A stretch of 64,000 nucleotides of DNA from Phaeobacter gallaeciensis DSM 26640 (GCF_000511385.1 NC_023137.1:3479001-3543000); one strand, 5' to 3'. Positions 36,012-45,690 are shown, counted from the stretch's first letter. Program-made: numbers and translations. Notes: generated by a model from the sequence alone, not told the origin.

Positions 36012-37273
36012 CCAACGCCCCCAAGTTCACAACACTCGGCTGTCGGCTGAACGCCTATGAGACCGAGGCCATGAAGGAACTCAGCCAGCAGGCCGGGCTT
36101 CAGAATGCGGTGGTGGTGAACACCTGCGCTGTCACGGCAGAGGCGGTGCGCAAGGCCCGGCAGGAGATTCGCAAGCTGCGCCGCGAAAACCCCGACGCGC
36201 CGATCATCGTCACCGGCTGCGCCGCCCAGACCGAGCCTGAGACCTTTGCCGCCATGGATGAGGTCACGCAGGTCATCGGCAATACCGAAAAAATGCAGGC
36301 GGACACCTGGCAGCAGATCGCCAAGGGACCGGATTTCATCGGCACCACCGAAAAGGTGCAGGTCGACGACATCATGTCCGTGACGGAAACCGCAGGCCAC
36401 CTGATTGATGGCTTCGGCACCCGCTCGCGCGCCTATGTGCAGGTCCAGAATGGCTGCGATCACCGCTGCACCTTCTGCATCATCCCCTATGGTCGCGGCA
36501 ACTCACGCTCGGTTCCGGCAGGCGTGGTGGTGGACCAGATCAAGCGGCTGGTGGACCGGGGTTATAATGAGGTGGTGCTGACCGGCGTCGATCTCACCTC
36601 CTGGGGCGCGGATCTGCCCGCCACGCCAAAGCTGGGCGATCTGGTGATGCGCATCCTGAAGCTGGTGCCGGATCTGCCACGGCTGCGGATCTCCTCGATC
36701 GATTCGATCGAGGTGGATGACAACCTGATGCAGGCAATCGCAACAGAACCCCGTCTGATGCCGCATCTGCATCTGTCCCTGCAGCACGGCGATGACCTCA
36801 TTCTGAAACGCATGGCCCGGCGCCACCTGCGCGATGATGCGATCCGCTTCTGCGAGGAAGCCCGCAAACTGCGCCCGGAGATGACCTTCGGTGCCGATAT
36901 CATCGCGGGCTTTCCGACCGAAACCGATGCCCATTTTGAGAATTCGCTCAAGCTGGTCACCGACTGTGATCTCACCTGGCTGCATGTTTTCCCCTACTCA
37001 AAGCGCGAGGGAACACCCGCAGCCCGGATCCCCAGCCAGGTCAATGGCACTCTGATCAAGGACCGCGCCGCCCGCCTGCGCGCCGCTGGGGACACCCAGG
37101 TTCAGACGCATCTGGCCGCCGCAAGGGGCAAAGCCCATCAGATTCTGATGGAAAATCCCCACATGGGCCGAACCGAACAATTCACCGAAGTCACCTTTGC
37201 CACGCCCCAGGTCGAAGGGCAGATCGTGACCGCCACACCAACCGGGATCACAGGCACGCAGCTCACGGTCTGA
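36008..37273 (+). CDS. mtaB: tRNA t6A37 methylthiotransferase MtaB
   Basis: A 421-residue radical-SAM methylthiotransferase. The N-terminal MTTase domain has three cluster Cys: TLGCRLN (Cys12), VVNTCAVTAEA and IVTGCAAQ. The radical-SAM motif is CDHRCTFC near 157-164, and a C-terminal TRAM domain closes the protein. It converts t6A37 to ms2t6A37 in tRNAs reading ANN codons. The start is GTG at 36008, overlapping the dapF stop (GTGA); the much longer upstream frame is an artefact over dapF. Confidence 0.92.
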   Translation: MTNAPKFTTLGCRLNAYETEAMKELSQQAGLQNAVVVNTCAVTAEAVRKARQEIRKLRRENPDAPIIVTGCAAQTEPETFAAMDEVTQVIGNTEKMQADTWQQIAKGPDFIGTTEKVQVDDIMSVTETAGHLIDGFGTRSRAYVQVQNGCDHRCTFCIIPYGRGNSRSVPAGVVVDQIKRLVDRGYNEVVLTGVDLTSWGADLPATPKLGDLVMRILKLVPDLPRLRISSIDSIEVDDNLMQAIATEPRLMPHLHLSLQHGDDLILKRMARRHLRDDAIRFCEEARKLRPEMTFGADIIAGFPTETDAHFENSLKLVTDCDLTWLHVFPYSKREGTPAARIPSQVNGTLIKDRAARLRAAGDTQVQTHLAAARGKAHQILMENPHMGRTEQFTEVTFATPQVEGQIVTATPTGITGTQLTV

Positions 37274-37305
37274 CCGCGCCTATACATTGGGAGACAGATG
37301 CATCA

Positions 37306-37827
37306 ATGGCTCTCATTCTCTTTCTTCATGGCGCCTCCAGCAGCGGTAAATCCACACTTGCAACCGCATTGCGGGATCAGGCGTCGCGGCCCTTCCTGCA
37401 TCTTTCCATTGACCATCTGCGCGACAGTGGCGCCTGGCGGCCTGCGGATTATCCCGATTGGCCCACAGCGCGTCCGGCGTTCTTTGTCGGCTTCCACCGC
37501 ATGCTGGCCGGCTTTGCCGAGGCCGGGAACGACCTGATTGTCGAACATATCCTCGACACTCCCGGCTGGCACGCTGAGCTACAGGCCCTGCTGAGCCGCC
37601 ATGATATTGTCTTTGTCGGGCTGCGCCCGCCGCTCGCAACGCTCACTCAGCGCGAGAAGATCCGCGGCTACAGGCCTGCAGGCAGCGCCGCACGAGACGC
37701 GGCGCATGTCCATGATGGGCTCCGCTATGATCTGGAATTTGACGGCAGCACCCCGGCCGCAGATATGGCCCAAACGCTCCTCACACATCTAGAGACCCCA
37801 AGACTCCGCTCCCGCTTCTTCGCCTGA
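37306..37827 (+). CDS. Chloramphenicol-phosphotransferase-like P-loop kinase
   Basis: A 173-residue protein. The P-loop GASSSGKST is at 9-17, Asp (SIDHLRDSG) near 35 corresponds to the catalytic Asp of Streptomyces CPT, and GYRPAGSAARDAAHVHDGLRYDLEFDGS matches the CPT C-terminal lid. It phosphorylates a small molecule in the cytoplasm, but the substrate in proteobacteria is unknown and antibiotic resistance should not be assumed. It follows mtaB after 32 bases. Confidence 0.75.
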   Translation: MALILFLHGASSSGKSTLATALRDQASRPFLHLSIDHLRDSGAWRPADYPDWPTARPAFFVGFHRMLAGFAEAGNDLIVEHILDTPGWHAELQALLSRHDIVFVGLRPPLATLTQREKIRGYRPAGSAARDAAHVHDGLRYDLEFDGSTPAADMAQTLLTHLETPRLRSRFFA

Positions 37828-37884
37828 CAGCAGCCTCAGCGCGCCCAGCCCGGTCATCTGCCCCGGTCATCTACCCCCGTCACC

Positions 37885-37937
37885 TTTCCAAAAATACTCC
37901 GGGGTGAATGCCCGCAGGGCAGAGGGGCAGCGCCCCC
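37885..37937. repeat. Dispersed intergenic repeat, copy A
   Basis: TTTCCAAAAATACTCCGGGG followed, about 20 bases on, by GAGGGGCAGCGCCCCC. It lies between the convergent kinase-like and petC genes and has the same two-part layout as the copy at 45827-45897. Confidence 0.55.
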
Positions 37938-37945
37938 AAAACGAA

Positions 37946-37978
37946 AAACCCCCGCAGGGCAGGACCGTGCGGGGGTTT
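37946..37978 (-). terminator. Intrinsic terminator after petC
   Basis: AAACCCCCGCA and TGCGGGGGTTT make an 11-bp perfect stem with an 11-base loop, about 30 bases past the petC stop. It lies between convergent transcription units and can serve both strands. Confidence 0.8.
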
Positions 37979-38006
37979 CATGTTCTTAATGGCAGAGAGA
38001 ACCGGC

Positions 38007-38798
38007 TTAGCTGGTTTTCCTGCCTTTGTGCGGTGCCCAGAGACGCTTGTTGGTCAGATACAGCAGCACCGACAGCAGCGTCAGGAACAGCACGCCGACA
38101 AAACCAGCCTGCTTGCGTGCCATCATCTTCGGCTCTGCGGTCCACATCAGGAAAGCCGCGACGTCCTGAGACAGGCTTTCCACATCTGTCGGCGCGCCAT
38201 CGATGAACTCGACCTGCTCATCCGAAATCGGCGGCGCCATGGAGATCCAGCCACCCGGGAAGGCCGTGTTCTCATAGAAGGTGGTGCCAGCCTCTTCCTT
38301 GGTTTCACCCGTGTAGCCCGCCAGCAGAGAGGCGATATATTCGGCGCCGCCCATGCCTTTGAACATCTGGTTCAGACCCAGACCATAGGGCCCGTGAAAG
38401 CCTGCCCGCGCCTTCGCCATCAGCGACAGGTCAGGGGCACCAGCGTTGTTGTTCTCCGGGAAGTGATCCGTCGGCTTCGCCGGGCGGTCCTCATCCAGTT
38501 CCGGGTCATAAACGCTGAAGTTGTCAGCCGCATAGGCACGGACCTGATCCGCAGGCAGGTTCGGTCCGCCTTCGTCTGCCAGCGTGCGCAGCGGCACCTG
38601 TTTCAGACCGTGGCAGGCCGCGCAGACCTCGGTATAGATCTGCAAGCCGCGCTGCAGCTGGTTGGTGTCATAGGTGCCGAACGGGCCTTCAAAAGAGAAG
38701 TCGTAGTCTTCGACATGGCCTGCCCCGCCTGCCGCAAAAGATGCGGCAGGAACGAGCGCCAGAGCGAAGGCGGCACCGGTTGCAAGTTTTTTCAACAT
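38007..38798 (-). CDS. petC: Cytochrome c1 of the bc1 complex
   Basis: A 263-residue protein. The signal peptide (about 1-22, ...VPAASFA) is followed by the haem site VCAACHGL (CxxCH) near residue 51. The distal Met ligand lies in the [10 protein letters not shown] region or later, and a C-terminal membrane anchor ([17 protein letters not shown]) precedes a basic end. Start ATG 38798 has GAAGGAC upstream; an earlier in-frame ATG at 38816 is unlikely. It receives electrons from the Rieske protein. Last gene of petABC. Confidence 0.94.
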   Translation of the reverse strand: MLKKLATGAAFALALVPAASFAAGGAGHVEDYDFSFEGPFGTYDTNQLQRGLQIYTEVCAACHGLKQVPLRTLADEGGPNLPADQVRAYAADNFSVYDPELDEDRPAKPTDHFPENNNAGAPDLSLMAKARAGFHGPYGLGLNQMFKGMGGAEYIASLLAGYTGETKEEAGTTFYENTAFPGGWISMAPPISDEQVEFIDGAPTDVESLSQDVAAFLMWTAEPKMMARKQAGFVGVLFLTLLSVLLYLTNKRLWAPHKGRKTS

Positions 38799-38816
38799 GG
38801 TTGCTGTCCTTCTCAA

Positions 38817-40151
38817 TTACTCAGCCGGCGTGGCGTCAGCGCCAGATTTTTTGCCGTAGTGGGCATCAAAATCGGCTTCGATGGTCTCGGGAATGGCCGT
38901 CGGCTTCTCGATCACGCCCAGCAGGGGCAGGATGACCAGGAAGTAACCGAACCAATAAGCCGAAGCCACCAGGGAGAACGACGCATAGGGTTCTTCCGCA
39001 GGCATCGCACCCAGCCACATCAGGGCAAAGAAGTCGATGACCAGCAACAGGAACCACCATTTGAACTGCGGACGGAAGCGACCGGAGCGCACACGGCTGG
39101 TGTCCAGCCAGGGCGCCAGCGCCATCACGGCAATCGCACCAAACATCGCCAGAACACCAAAGAACTTGGCATCCACGATACCACCGGTGACGAAGGACGC
39201 GATCTGCACAACCCAGACTTCAGAGGTGAAGGCCCGCAGGATCGCGTAGAACGGCAGGAAGTACCATTCCGGAACGATATGCGCAGGGGTCTGCAGCGGG
39301 TTGGCTTCGATGTAGTTATCCGGGTGCCCCAGGTAGTTCGGCATGAAGCCAACGATTGCCCAGAAGATCACCAGCACAACCGCCAGACCAAGGAAATCCT
39401 TGATCACGAAATACGGCCAGAAGGGCAACGTATCCTTAGACGCGTCTTCCTTGGAGGTGCGGCGCACTTCAACACCGGTCGGGTTATTGTTGCCCGTGGT
39501 GTGGAACGCCCAGATGTGGACGATCACGAGACCGGCAATCACAAACGGCAGCAGGTAGTGCAGCGAGAAGAAGCGGTTCAGCGTCGCGTTATCCACGGCC
39601 GGACCACCCAGAAGCAGGGTCTGGATCGGCTCACCGATGAACGGGATCGCGCCAAACAGGCCGGTGATCACAGTCGCGCCCCAGAAGGACATCTGACCCC
39701 AGGGCAGAACGTAGCCCATGAATGCGGTGCCCATCATCATCAGATAGATCAGCATACCGATGATCCACGTGATCTCGCGCGGTGCCTTGTAGGAGCCGTA
39801 GTACAGACCACGGAAGATGTGGATATAGACCGCAATGAAGAACAGCGACGCGCCATTGGCGTGCAGGTAGCGGATCATAAAGCCGCCGTTCACGTTGCGC
39901 ATGATGTGCTCAACGGAGGAGAACGCCAGATCCACATGCGGGGTGTAGTGCATCACCAGAATGATACCGGTGACGATTTGCAGGGCCAGACAGAAAGCCA
40001 GAACAATGCCCCAAATCCACAACCAGTTCAGGTTTTTGGGCGTGGGGATCATGATGGTGTCGTAGATCAGGCCGACGATGGGCAGACGGCTGTGAAGCCA
40101 CTTCTCGCCACCGGTTTTCGGCTCGTAATGATCGTGCGGAATGCCGGACAT
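38817..40151 (-). CDS. petB: Cytochrome b of the bc1 complex
   Basis: A 444-residue membrane protein with eight predicted helices. The haem-b His pairs lie in the second and fourth helices ([47 protein letters not shown]). The quinone Qo motif [15 protein letters not shown] is near residues 295-310. It forms the quinol-oxidising and reducing core of complex III. It begins about 11 bases after petA. Confidence 0.97.
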   Translation of the reverse strand: MSGIPHDHYEPKTGGEKWLHSRLPIVGLIYDTIMIPTPKNLNWLWIWGIVLAFCLALQIVTGIILVMHYTPHVDLAFSSVEHIMRNVNGGFMIRYLHANGASLFFIAVYIHIFRGLYYGSYKAPREITWIIGMLIYLMMMGTAFMGYVLPWGQMSFWGATVITGLFGAIPFIGEPIQTLLLGGPAVDNATLNRFFSLHYLLPFVIAGLVIVHIWAFHTTGNNNPTGVEVRRTSKEDASKDTLPFWPYFVIKDFLGLAVVLVIFWAIVGFMPNYLGHPDNYIEANPLQTPAHIVPEWYFLPFYAILRAFTSEVWVVQIASFVTGGIVDAKFFGVLAMFGAIAVMALAPWLDTSRVRSGRFRPQFKWWFLLLVIDFFALMWLGAMPAEEPYASFSLVASAYWFGYFLVILPLLGVIEKPTAIPETIEADFDAHYGKKSGADATPAE

Positions 40152-40162
40152 ATGTGCCTCCC

Positions 40163-40723
40163 TTATCCCAGTTGGATGGTCGTTGCGTCGATGAACTCCG
40201 CGGCCGGAACCGGCAGGTTCTCGGGTGCGGGGCCTTTGCGGATACGACCGGCAGTGTCGTAGTGCGAACCATGGCAGGGGCAGAACCAGCCGTTGAATTC
40301 GCCTGCACCGTCACCCAGCGGCACACAGCCGAGGTGGGTACACACACCCATCATCACCAGCCATTCGCCAGCGTCATCCAAGGTGCGGTTTTCGTCGGAT
40401 GCGTCCAGACCGGGTTTGTTCGCATTGCGGTCCTGCTGATCGGGCAGTTCCGCCAGATCGACAGCACGGGCTTCTTCGATCTCTTCCGCGGTACGGCGGC
40501 GAATGAACACCGGCTTGCCAAGGAACATAACCGAGAGCTGAGTCCCGACTTCTACGCCGCTCACATCCACGATGATCGAGGACAGAGCCTGAACGTCAGC
40601 CGAGGGGTTCATCTGGTTGACCAAGGGCCAAATTGCGGCACCCGCGGTCACTGCCCCGGCGCCGGCAGTGGCGTAGTAGAGGAAATCTCTCCGGGTTCCT
40701 TCGTTGTCTTCTGCGTGGGACAC
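40163..40723 (-). CDS. petA: Rieske iron-sulfur protein of the bc1 complex
   Basis: A 186-residue protein with a Tat-type N-terminus ([16 protein letters not shown]) that stays as membrane anchor. The [2Fe-2S] ligands lie in CTHLGC (near 129-134) and CPCHGSHYD (near 149-157). It shuttles electrons from quinol at the Qo site to cytochrome c1. First gene of the petABC operon; its promoter lies in the 225 bases upstream before the GST gene. Confidence 0.96.
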   Translation of the reverse strand: MSHAEDNEGTRRDFLYYATAGAGAVTAGAAIWPLVNQMNPSADVQALSSIIVDVSGVEVGTQLSVMFLGKPVFIRRRTAEEIEEARAVDLAELPDQQDRNANKPGLDASDENRTLDDAGEWLVMMGVCTHLGCVPLGDGAGEFNGWFCPCHGSHYDTAGRIRKGPAPENLPVPAAEFIDATTIQLG

Positions 40724-40948
40724 GAGGTTTTCTCCAATTCCAGCGCCCGTTTAGGGCAAACATGCGCATGCACTGCGCAAAGAACGCAGTGACTCATCGC
40801 GGGTATCTAGCGGGGAGAAGGGCTTTCGTCCAGCGGTCATAGGCGCGCAGATGGACGCATCCGCAAGTAATTATGTGCAACTGTTGCAAACAGCCTCACA
40901 TATTTGCGCAGGCGCACCCGAATTCAAGGGGTACGCCTGCGCCAGATC

Positions 40949-41551
40949 TCAGCTTTCCGGCGGGCGTGTCGCCTGCATCGACGGGCGCGAATCGAATGCG
41001 GCAAACCACTCTGCAAGCGCCTCATTGCCGTTGCGCCATCCCATATCCGGGTGGCGGAAATCCACATAGGCCAGCGCACAGGCCACCGCGATCTGGCCGA
41101 TGCGTAGCGGGCCATGCAGATGCGCCATCCAGCGTGTGTTCAGCGCCGCACAACCACCCAGCACCTTGCCGCTCTGTCCTTCGATCCACTCAGGCCACTG
41201 TTTATCCGCCGGGCGTAGACGCTTTTCGTAGGACAGCAATACCGCCGCCTCCATGATCCCATCGGCCGTGGCCTCCAGCACCCGCGTGTCCCAGCCGCCC
41301 TCATAAAGCGCACCACCCGCTCGGTCGGCCAGATAGGCGCAGATCACCCGGCTGTCATACAGCGTCGCCCCATCCGCCCGTTCCAGAGCCGGGATCTTCG
41401 CCAGCGGATTGGCCGCCTTCAGATCGCTCGCCGGGGAAATCGGTGTCGTGGCCACCGGACGCAGCTCCACATCTGCCAACTGATCTGTCTCGTGCAGCAG
41501 CACCATGACCTTGCGCACATAGGGAGAGGTCGGCGCGTGATAGAGTTTCAT
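40949..41551 (-). CDS. Glutathione S-transferase family protein
   Basis: A 200-residue GST with thioredoxin-like N-terminal domain (MKLYHAPTSPYVRKVMVLL) and the conserved cis-Pro segment NPLAKIPALE near 48-57, then DSRVICAYL. The Ser/Tyr near residue 9 (TSPYVRKV) is the expected glutathione-activating residue of YibF-like members. A helical C-terminal domain follows. AAAGGAC lies before the start. Substrate unknown. Confidence 0.85.
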   Translation of the reverse strand: MKLYHAPTSPYVRKVMVLLHETDQLADVELRPVATTPISPASDLKAANPLAKIPALERADGATLYDSRVICAYLADRAGGALYEGGWDTRVLEATADGIMEAAVLLSYEKRLRPADKQWPEWIEGQSGKVLGGCAALNTRWMAHLHGPLRIGQIAVACALAYVDFRHPDMGWRNGNEALAEWFAAFDSRPSMQATRPPES

Positions 41552-41689
41552 GTCGAATGTCCTTTTAATGGTAATCTGACCAGTCGTGTTTCACTCTAGC
41601 TGCGCAGGCCGGTAGGAAAACCCCCCTTTGCCGCGCGCCGCGGGCGCGCTTTTTCTTGCCTTTGACCTGTGTTGCGGCCATGGTCGCGC
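41552..41689. promoter_or_regulatory. Divergent region between GST gene and FMN riboswitch
   Basis: 138 bases without a gene, holding the GST promoter (minus) and the promoter of the riboswitch-ribH transcript (plus). No defined box is called. Confidence 0.4.
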
Positions 41690-41834
41690 TGTTCTCAGGG
41701 CGGGGCGGAATTCCCCACCGGCGGTAAGCGGGCCAGTCCCGCAAGCCCGCGAGCGGCTTCCAGGTTTTTGGAAGTGTCAGCAGATCTGGTGCAACTCCAG
41801 AGCCGACGGTCATAGTCCGGATGGAAGAGAACGT
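41690..41834 (+). ncRNA. FMN riboswitch (RFN element)
   Basis: The conserved RFN blocks are in order: TTCTCAGGGCGGGG, AATTCCCCACCGGCGGTAA, AGCCCGCGAGCG, then GTCAGCAGATCTGGTG, CCAGAGCCGACGGT, ATAGTCCGGATGGAAGAGAACG. The ends GTTCTC and GAGAAC form stem P1. It precedes ribH by about 80 bases. No terminator follows, so FMN probably represses translation. A second copy of GAACGTGTG, 22 bases past the P1 3' strand, could compete for P1 pairing. Confidence 0.96.
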
Positions 41835-41916
41835 GTGACGGGGCCACGGGGAACGTGTGCCCTCATCACTCGTGATCGCCTTGGGTGACGTGTCAAACCT
41901 ATAGGAGTTATCGATC

Positions 41917-42354
41917 ATGACACACACCCGTTTCGCATTCATCAAGGCGCATTGGCATTCCGATATCGTCGACCGTGCGCTGGAGGGTTTTCAGGAGCTG
42001 ATCCCCGCCGAGCAGATCGACGTATTTGATGTGCCCGGTGCCTTTGAAATGCCACTTCTGGCCAAAGAACTGGCTAAGACCGGCAAATATGACGCCATCG
42101 CCTGCGCGGCCTTTGTGGTGGACGGCGGCATCTATCGCCATGATTTTGTGGCGCAAGCCGTCGTGGACGGTCTGATGCAGGCTGGTATGGACACCGGCGT
42201 GCCGGTCCTGTCCGTGTCCCTGACGCCGCACCACTATCAGGAAACCGATCATCACAACGCGATCTACCGCGCGCATTTCGTCGACAAGGGGCGCGAGGCA
42301 GCCAATGCCGCACTGATGATCACCAAAACCCGCAAGGAGGCACTGAGCGCCTAA
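41917..42354 (+). CDS. ribH: 6,7-dimethyl-8-ribityllumazine synthase (type II)
   Basis: A 145-residue enzyme. It condenses 5-amino-6-ribitylaminouracil with dihydroxybutanone phosphate, the penultimate step of riboflavin synthesis. FIKAHWHSDIVDRALEGF, VPGAFEMPLLAKEL and the GGIYRHDFVAQAV segment fit the decameric type II group (RibH2 of Brucella and Mesorhizobium), which uses Trp in KAHWH. It lies alone behind an FMN riboswitch, with no other rib genes nearby. The ribosome site is AGGAG. Confidence 0.92.
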   Translation: MTHTRFAFIKAHWHSDIVDRALEGFQELIPAEQIDVFDVPGAFEMPLLAKELAKTGKYDAIACAAFVVDGGIYRHDFVAQAVVDGLMQAGMDTGVPVLSVSLTPHHYQETDHHNAIYRAHFVDKGREAANAALMITKTRKEALSA

Positions 42355-42373
42355 ACCCTCAGGGCGCGAAGGC

Positions 42374-43066
42374 CTATCCCAGATAGGCCTTCAGCGCAGG
42401 CGGCGGATTGTCCAGCAATTCCGCCGTCGCCATCGGCGGGTGGGCCACGCCATCCGCCACCAACACCACCTGATCGGCAATCCGGCGCGCATCCGCAGGA
42501 TCATGACTGACCATCAGCACGGTGGCCCCGGTCTCTGTCGCCAATTCCGCCACCAGATCCAGCATCTCCGCCTTCAGCGCTGGCCCAAGCGCCGCGAATG
42601 GCTCATCCAGCAGCAGAAGATCACGCCCCTGCACCAGCACACGGCCCAGCGCCACGCGGCTTTGCTGGCCACCGGACAGGGCGGCGGGCTTGCGGTCTTC
42701 CATACCCTGAAGGCCAACCCGTATGATCGCCGCGCGCACCTTTTCCTGTTCTTCAACACTCAGACGCAGGTTCGGGCGGATCCCCAACCCCACGTTCTGC
42801 GCCACGCTCAGATGCGGAAACAGATTTCCATCCTGAAACAGCATCGCAATCGGCCGCTGCCCCGGCAATACACCGGTCAGCGCACGATCCTGCCAGGATA
42901 GCGTGCCGGCCGTGATGGGAACAAACCCCGCGATGGCCTCGATCAACGTGGTCTTGCCCGCCCCGGAGGGACCAATCACCGCCACCCGGTGACCTGCCTC
43001 GATCACAAGATCCGCACGCACGATAAAGCCGCCGTTGTCCAATCTGCAGTTCTCAAGTCTCAGCAT
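42374..43066 (-). CDS. thiQ: Thiamine ABC transporter ATP-binding protein ThiQ
   Basis: A 230-residue ABC ATPase. Walker A GPSGAGKT lies near 34-41, signature ALSGGQQSRVALGRVLV near 130, and Walker B DLLLLDEPFAALGP. The start ATG 43066 overlaps the thiP stop by 14 bases; the longer frame is antisense-like extension. It completes thiBPQ under the TPP riboswitch and energises thiamine or thiamine-phosphate import. Confidence 0.93.
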   Translation of the reverse strand: MLRLENCRLDNGGFIVRADLVIEAGHRVAVIGPSGAGKTTLIEAIAGFVPITAGTLSWQDRALTGVLPGQRPIAMLFQDGNLFPHLSVAQNVGLGIRPNLRLSVEEQEKVRAAIIRVGLQGMEDRKPAALSGGQQSRVALGRVLVQGRDLLLLDEPFAALGPALKAEMLDLVAELATETGATVLMVSHDPADARRIADQVVLVADGVAHPPMATAELLDNPPPALKAYLG

Positions 43067-44609
43067 GACGCCGACCTCCCCGGTCGAGAATGTAAAACGC
43101 CCCCATGGACAGGCACAAAAGCAACAGCGCCCCACCCGAGGCCGCTTCCATCCGATACGCCCCCATCAGGCGATAGATCTGCAAGGGCAATGTCGCGGTT
43201 TCGCTATCGGCAAACAGCGCAATCACGCCCAGATCGCCCATCGACAGCGCTGCCGCCAACCCGGCGGCAAAACCGATCTGAGGGCGCAGACGGGGCAGCA
43301 GCACCCGGCTTAGAAACACCCCGCCGCGCATATCAAGCGAAAGGGACAGACGACTATAGCGCGCCAGCACCTCCCGCACCCGCGGAATCAGAATGCGCAG
43401 GGCGAAGGGCAGCGACATCAACGCATTCACCACCGCTGTGACCGGCAAGGCCAGGGCAAAAGGATCCGCCACTGGATAGATCAGAATAAACAGGCCGGTG
43501 CCAATCACCAGCGGCGATACCGCCAGCCCCAACAGGCCCGACAGTTCCACCAGCCCACCTCGGCCCAGCGCCACGGCCACCGCCATCGGCAGCGCAAGCG
43601 CCAGCAGCACAAGCGTGCTCACCCCTGCAATCAGCACCGAATTGCCCGCCGCCAGCCAGACCGAGGGCCCCATCGACACCAATCCCGGCAGCCCAGCAAT
43701 CACAATCGCGCTCAGCGGAAGCAACAAGAACACTGCGGCACCGATGATACATATAGCGTCTGCGATGCGTGCGACGCTCTCCCGCCCGTCCCAACGCCGT
43801 ACCGGACGGTCCAATCCAGCGCCAAACCCTTCGCCCGTGGCGACCCGAAGGGCCACCAGCGCTGCACCTCCGGTCAGCAAAAGCTGAATGCCCGACAGCA
43901 TCGCTGCACGGCCGAGATCAAAGTCAAACCGAAACGCCTGATAGATTGCCAGTTCAATGGTGGTGGCGCGCGGCCCACCCCCCAGCGTCAGCGCCACGGC
44001 AAAGCTTGACAGGCAGATCGCAAACACCACCGCCAGCGCACCGGGCACCACCTGCCGTAGCATCGGCGCCTCCAGCAGCCGCCACATTGCTCGGCGATCT
44101 GCATTGATCTGCGCCGCCAGGCGAAACCGTTCTGCCGGGATCTCCTGCCAGCCCTGCAGGATCAGCCGAGTCGCCAGTGGCAGATTGAAAAACACATGCG
44201 CCAGCACAACCCCGTGCAACCCGTAGATCTGCAGCGGTTCAAACCCGAACAGGCCCAGCAGATCACTCAGCCAGCCCGACCGGCCAAATACCGCAAGAAT
44301 GCCAAGGATTGCCACAATCACCGGCAGGATGAAGGGCGCCCCCATCAACGCAATCAGCACCCGCCGCCCGACGAACCGTCGCCGCGCCAGCGCCCGCGCC
44401 ACCGGAACGGCGAGCACCACGCTGAACAGGGCGGACAAAACGGCCTGCACCAAGGTGAATCGGATCGCGGCCCAATCAGCAAAGCCAAGCCCACGCCCTA
44501 CCTCCGCACGCCAGACCACTGCGGCCAGCGCCCCAAGGATCAGCGCCGCCACAGAGGCAGCGACGCCCAGACCCCAGCGGGATCTTAACGGCTGAGCGCG
44601 GTCAGCCAT
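43053..44609 (-). CDS. thiP: Thiamine ABC transporter permease ThiP
   Basis: A 518-residue fused two-domain permease with about twelve helices. Each half carries the EAA-type loop: in the first, QEIPAERFRLAAQINADRRAMWRLLEAPML (about 155-185); in the second, around REVLARYSRLSLSLDMRGG. Each half provides one membrane module, so it works as a single polypeptide channel. It overlaps thiB by 25 bases. Confidence 0.92.
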   Translation of the reverse strand: MADRAQPLRSRWGLGVAASVAALILGALAAVVWRAEVGRGLGFADWAAIRFTLVQAVLSALFSVVLAVPVARALARRRFVGRRVLIALMGAPFILPVIVAILGILAVFGRSGWLSDLLGLFGFEPLQIYGLHGVVLAHVFFNLPLATRLILQGWQEIPAERFRLAAQINADRRAMWRLLEAPMLRQVVPGALAVVFAICLSSFAVALTLGGGPRATTIELAIYQAFRFDFDLGRAAMLSGIQLLLTGGAALVALRVATGEGFGAGLDRPVRRWDGRESVARIADAICIIGAAVFLLLPLSAIVIAGLPGLVSMGPSVWLAAGNSVLIAGVSTLVLLALALPMAVAVALGRGGLVELSGLLGLAVSPLVIGTGLFILIYPVADPFALALPVTAVVNALMSLPFALRILIPRVREVLARYSRLSLSLDMRGGVFLSRVLLPRLRPQIGFAAGLAAALSMGDLGVIALFADSETATLPLQIYRLMGAYRMEAASGGALLLLCLSMGAFYILDRGGRRHAET

Positions 44610-45562
44610 TCATCCAGCGCCACATCGCGCAGCGCCGCCGCCTCGTCTTCGCTCAGCAGCAGCGATTTTTCTGGCGACACCAGGGTCTCAAACCCTTTGG
44701 GCAAACCCTCTGCCGGAGTCACTGCCGGATACATCCAGTTGGTGGTCGGGATGACCGACTGGAACGCGTCACTGACCATGAAGGCGAGGAACTGATCCGC
44801 CAGCTCCGGCTGATCGCTGTTCGCCAGCTTGCCGGCAACCTCGACCTGCATGTAGTGACCTTCATCAAACACCGCTGCCGCCTTGCTGTCATCTTCCTCA
44901 GCAATCAGGTGATAGGCGGGAGAGGTGGTGTAGGACAGCACCATATCGGCTTCGCCCTCCAGGAACAGACCATAGGCCTCGGACCAGCCCTTGGTCACGG
45001 TCAGCACGTTGTCCGCCAACCCGTCCCAGACCTCAGGTGCCTTGTCGCCATAAGCGGCCTTCACCCACATCAACAATCCCAGACCCGGCGTAGATGAACG
45101 CGGATCCTGAATGACGATTTTCAGATCGCTCGCAGCCAGTTCGCCAAAGTTCTTCGGCGCGACAGCATCGGCCTTATGCACAAAGGCGAAATACCCCCAG
45201 TCATAAGGCGCGAAAGTGGCGTCTTCCCAGGCAAAGGGCAGTGCGTAATCAGCACTGACCGAGTGTTCCGCAAACAGGCCCGTCTCCTTGGCCGCCGCGG
45301 TCAGATTGGTATCCAGCCCCAGCACGACATCGGCGTCAGACCGCGCGCCTTCCAGCTTCACCCGCGCCAGCAGGGCCGCGCCGTCGCCTGCGCCGACCAG
45401 CTTCAGATCGCAACCACAGGTCGCCTCAAAGGCTTTCTCGACGGCCGGACCCGGCCCCCAGTCGGAGACGAAGCTGTCATAGGTATAGACAATCAATTCA
45501 GGCGTATCGGCATAGGCCGCCGTAGCGCCCAGCAATCCCGCTGCAAGTACAAGATGTTTCAT
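44585..45562 (-). CDS. thiB: Thiamine-binding periplasmic protein ThiB
   Basis: A 325-residue binding protein. A signal peptide (MKHLVLAAGLLGATAAYA) precedes LIVYTYDSFVSDWGPGPAVEKAFEATCGC, the ThiB opening. The DVVLGLDTNL and WAYFAFVHK-type segments match family members. The start at 45562 is set by GGAGG in the riboswitch expression platform. It carries thiamine to ThiPQ. Confidence 0.94.
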   Translation of the reverse strand: MKHLVLAAGLLGATAAYADTPELIVYTYDSFVSDWGPGPAVEKAFEATCGCDLKLVGAGDGAALLARVKLEGARSDADVVLGLDTNLTAAAKETGLFAEHSVSADYALPFAWEDATFAPYDWGYFAFVHKADAVAPKNFGELAASDLKIVIQDPRSSTPGLGLLMWVKAAYGDKAPEVWDGLADNVLTVTKGWSEAYGLFLEGEADMVLSYTTSPAYHLIAEEDDSKAAAVFDEGHYMQVEVAGKLANSDQPELADQFLAFMVSDAFQSVIPTTNWMYPAVTPAEGLPKGFETLVSPEKSLLLSEDEAAALRDVALDEWLTALSR

Positions 45563-45604
45563 GGCATCCTCCATCGCGACGAGGGGCAAGGGTGGAGCCA
45601 GTCC

Positions 45605-45690
45605 ATACCTTCCCTCCGCCGGTTCTAGCCGGTTCAGGTTCTACGGGTGTGATCTCAGCGTCAGTGACGCACCCCGAGGTGGCGCGGACC
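45605..45690 (-). ncRNA. TPP riboswitch (THI element) of thiBPQ
   Basis: On the minus strand the THI blocks appear in order: CGGGGTGC, GACGCTGAGATCACACCCG, then AACCTGAACCGG-TAGAACCGGCGGAGGGAAG. Between aptamer and start codon, CTCCA (plus positions 45593-45597) can pair with TGGAG of the GGAGG ribosome site (45569-45573), giving a plausible translation-blocking hairpin when TPP is bound. Confidence 0.95.

Noticed and set aside
37306..37827. Chloramphenicol resistance gene
   Set aside because: The fold matches CPT, but proteobacterial members have unknown substrates and there is no resistance context.
37908..40262. 784-codon plus-strand open frame opposite petC-petB
   Set aside because: It runs antisense through well-recognised petC and petB, has Arg/His/Gln-rich composition typical of GC-rich shadow frames, and shows no domain.
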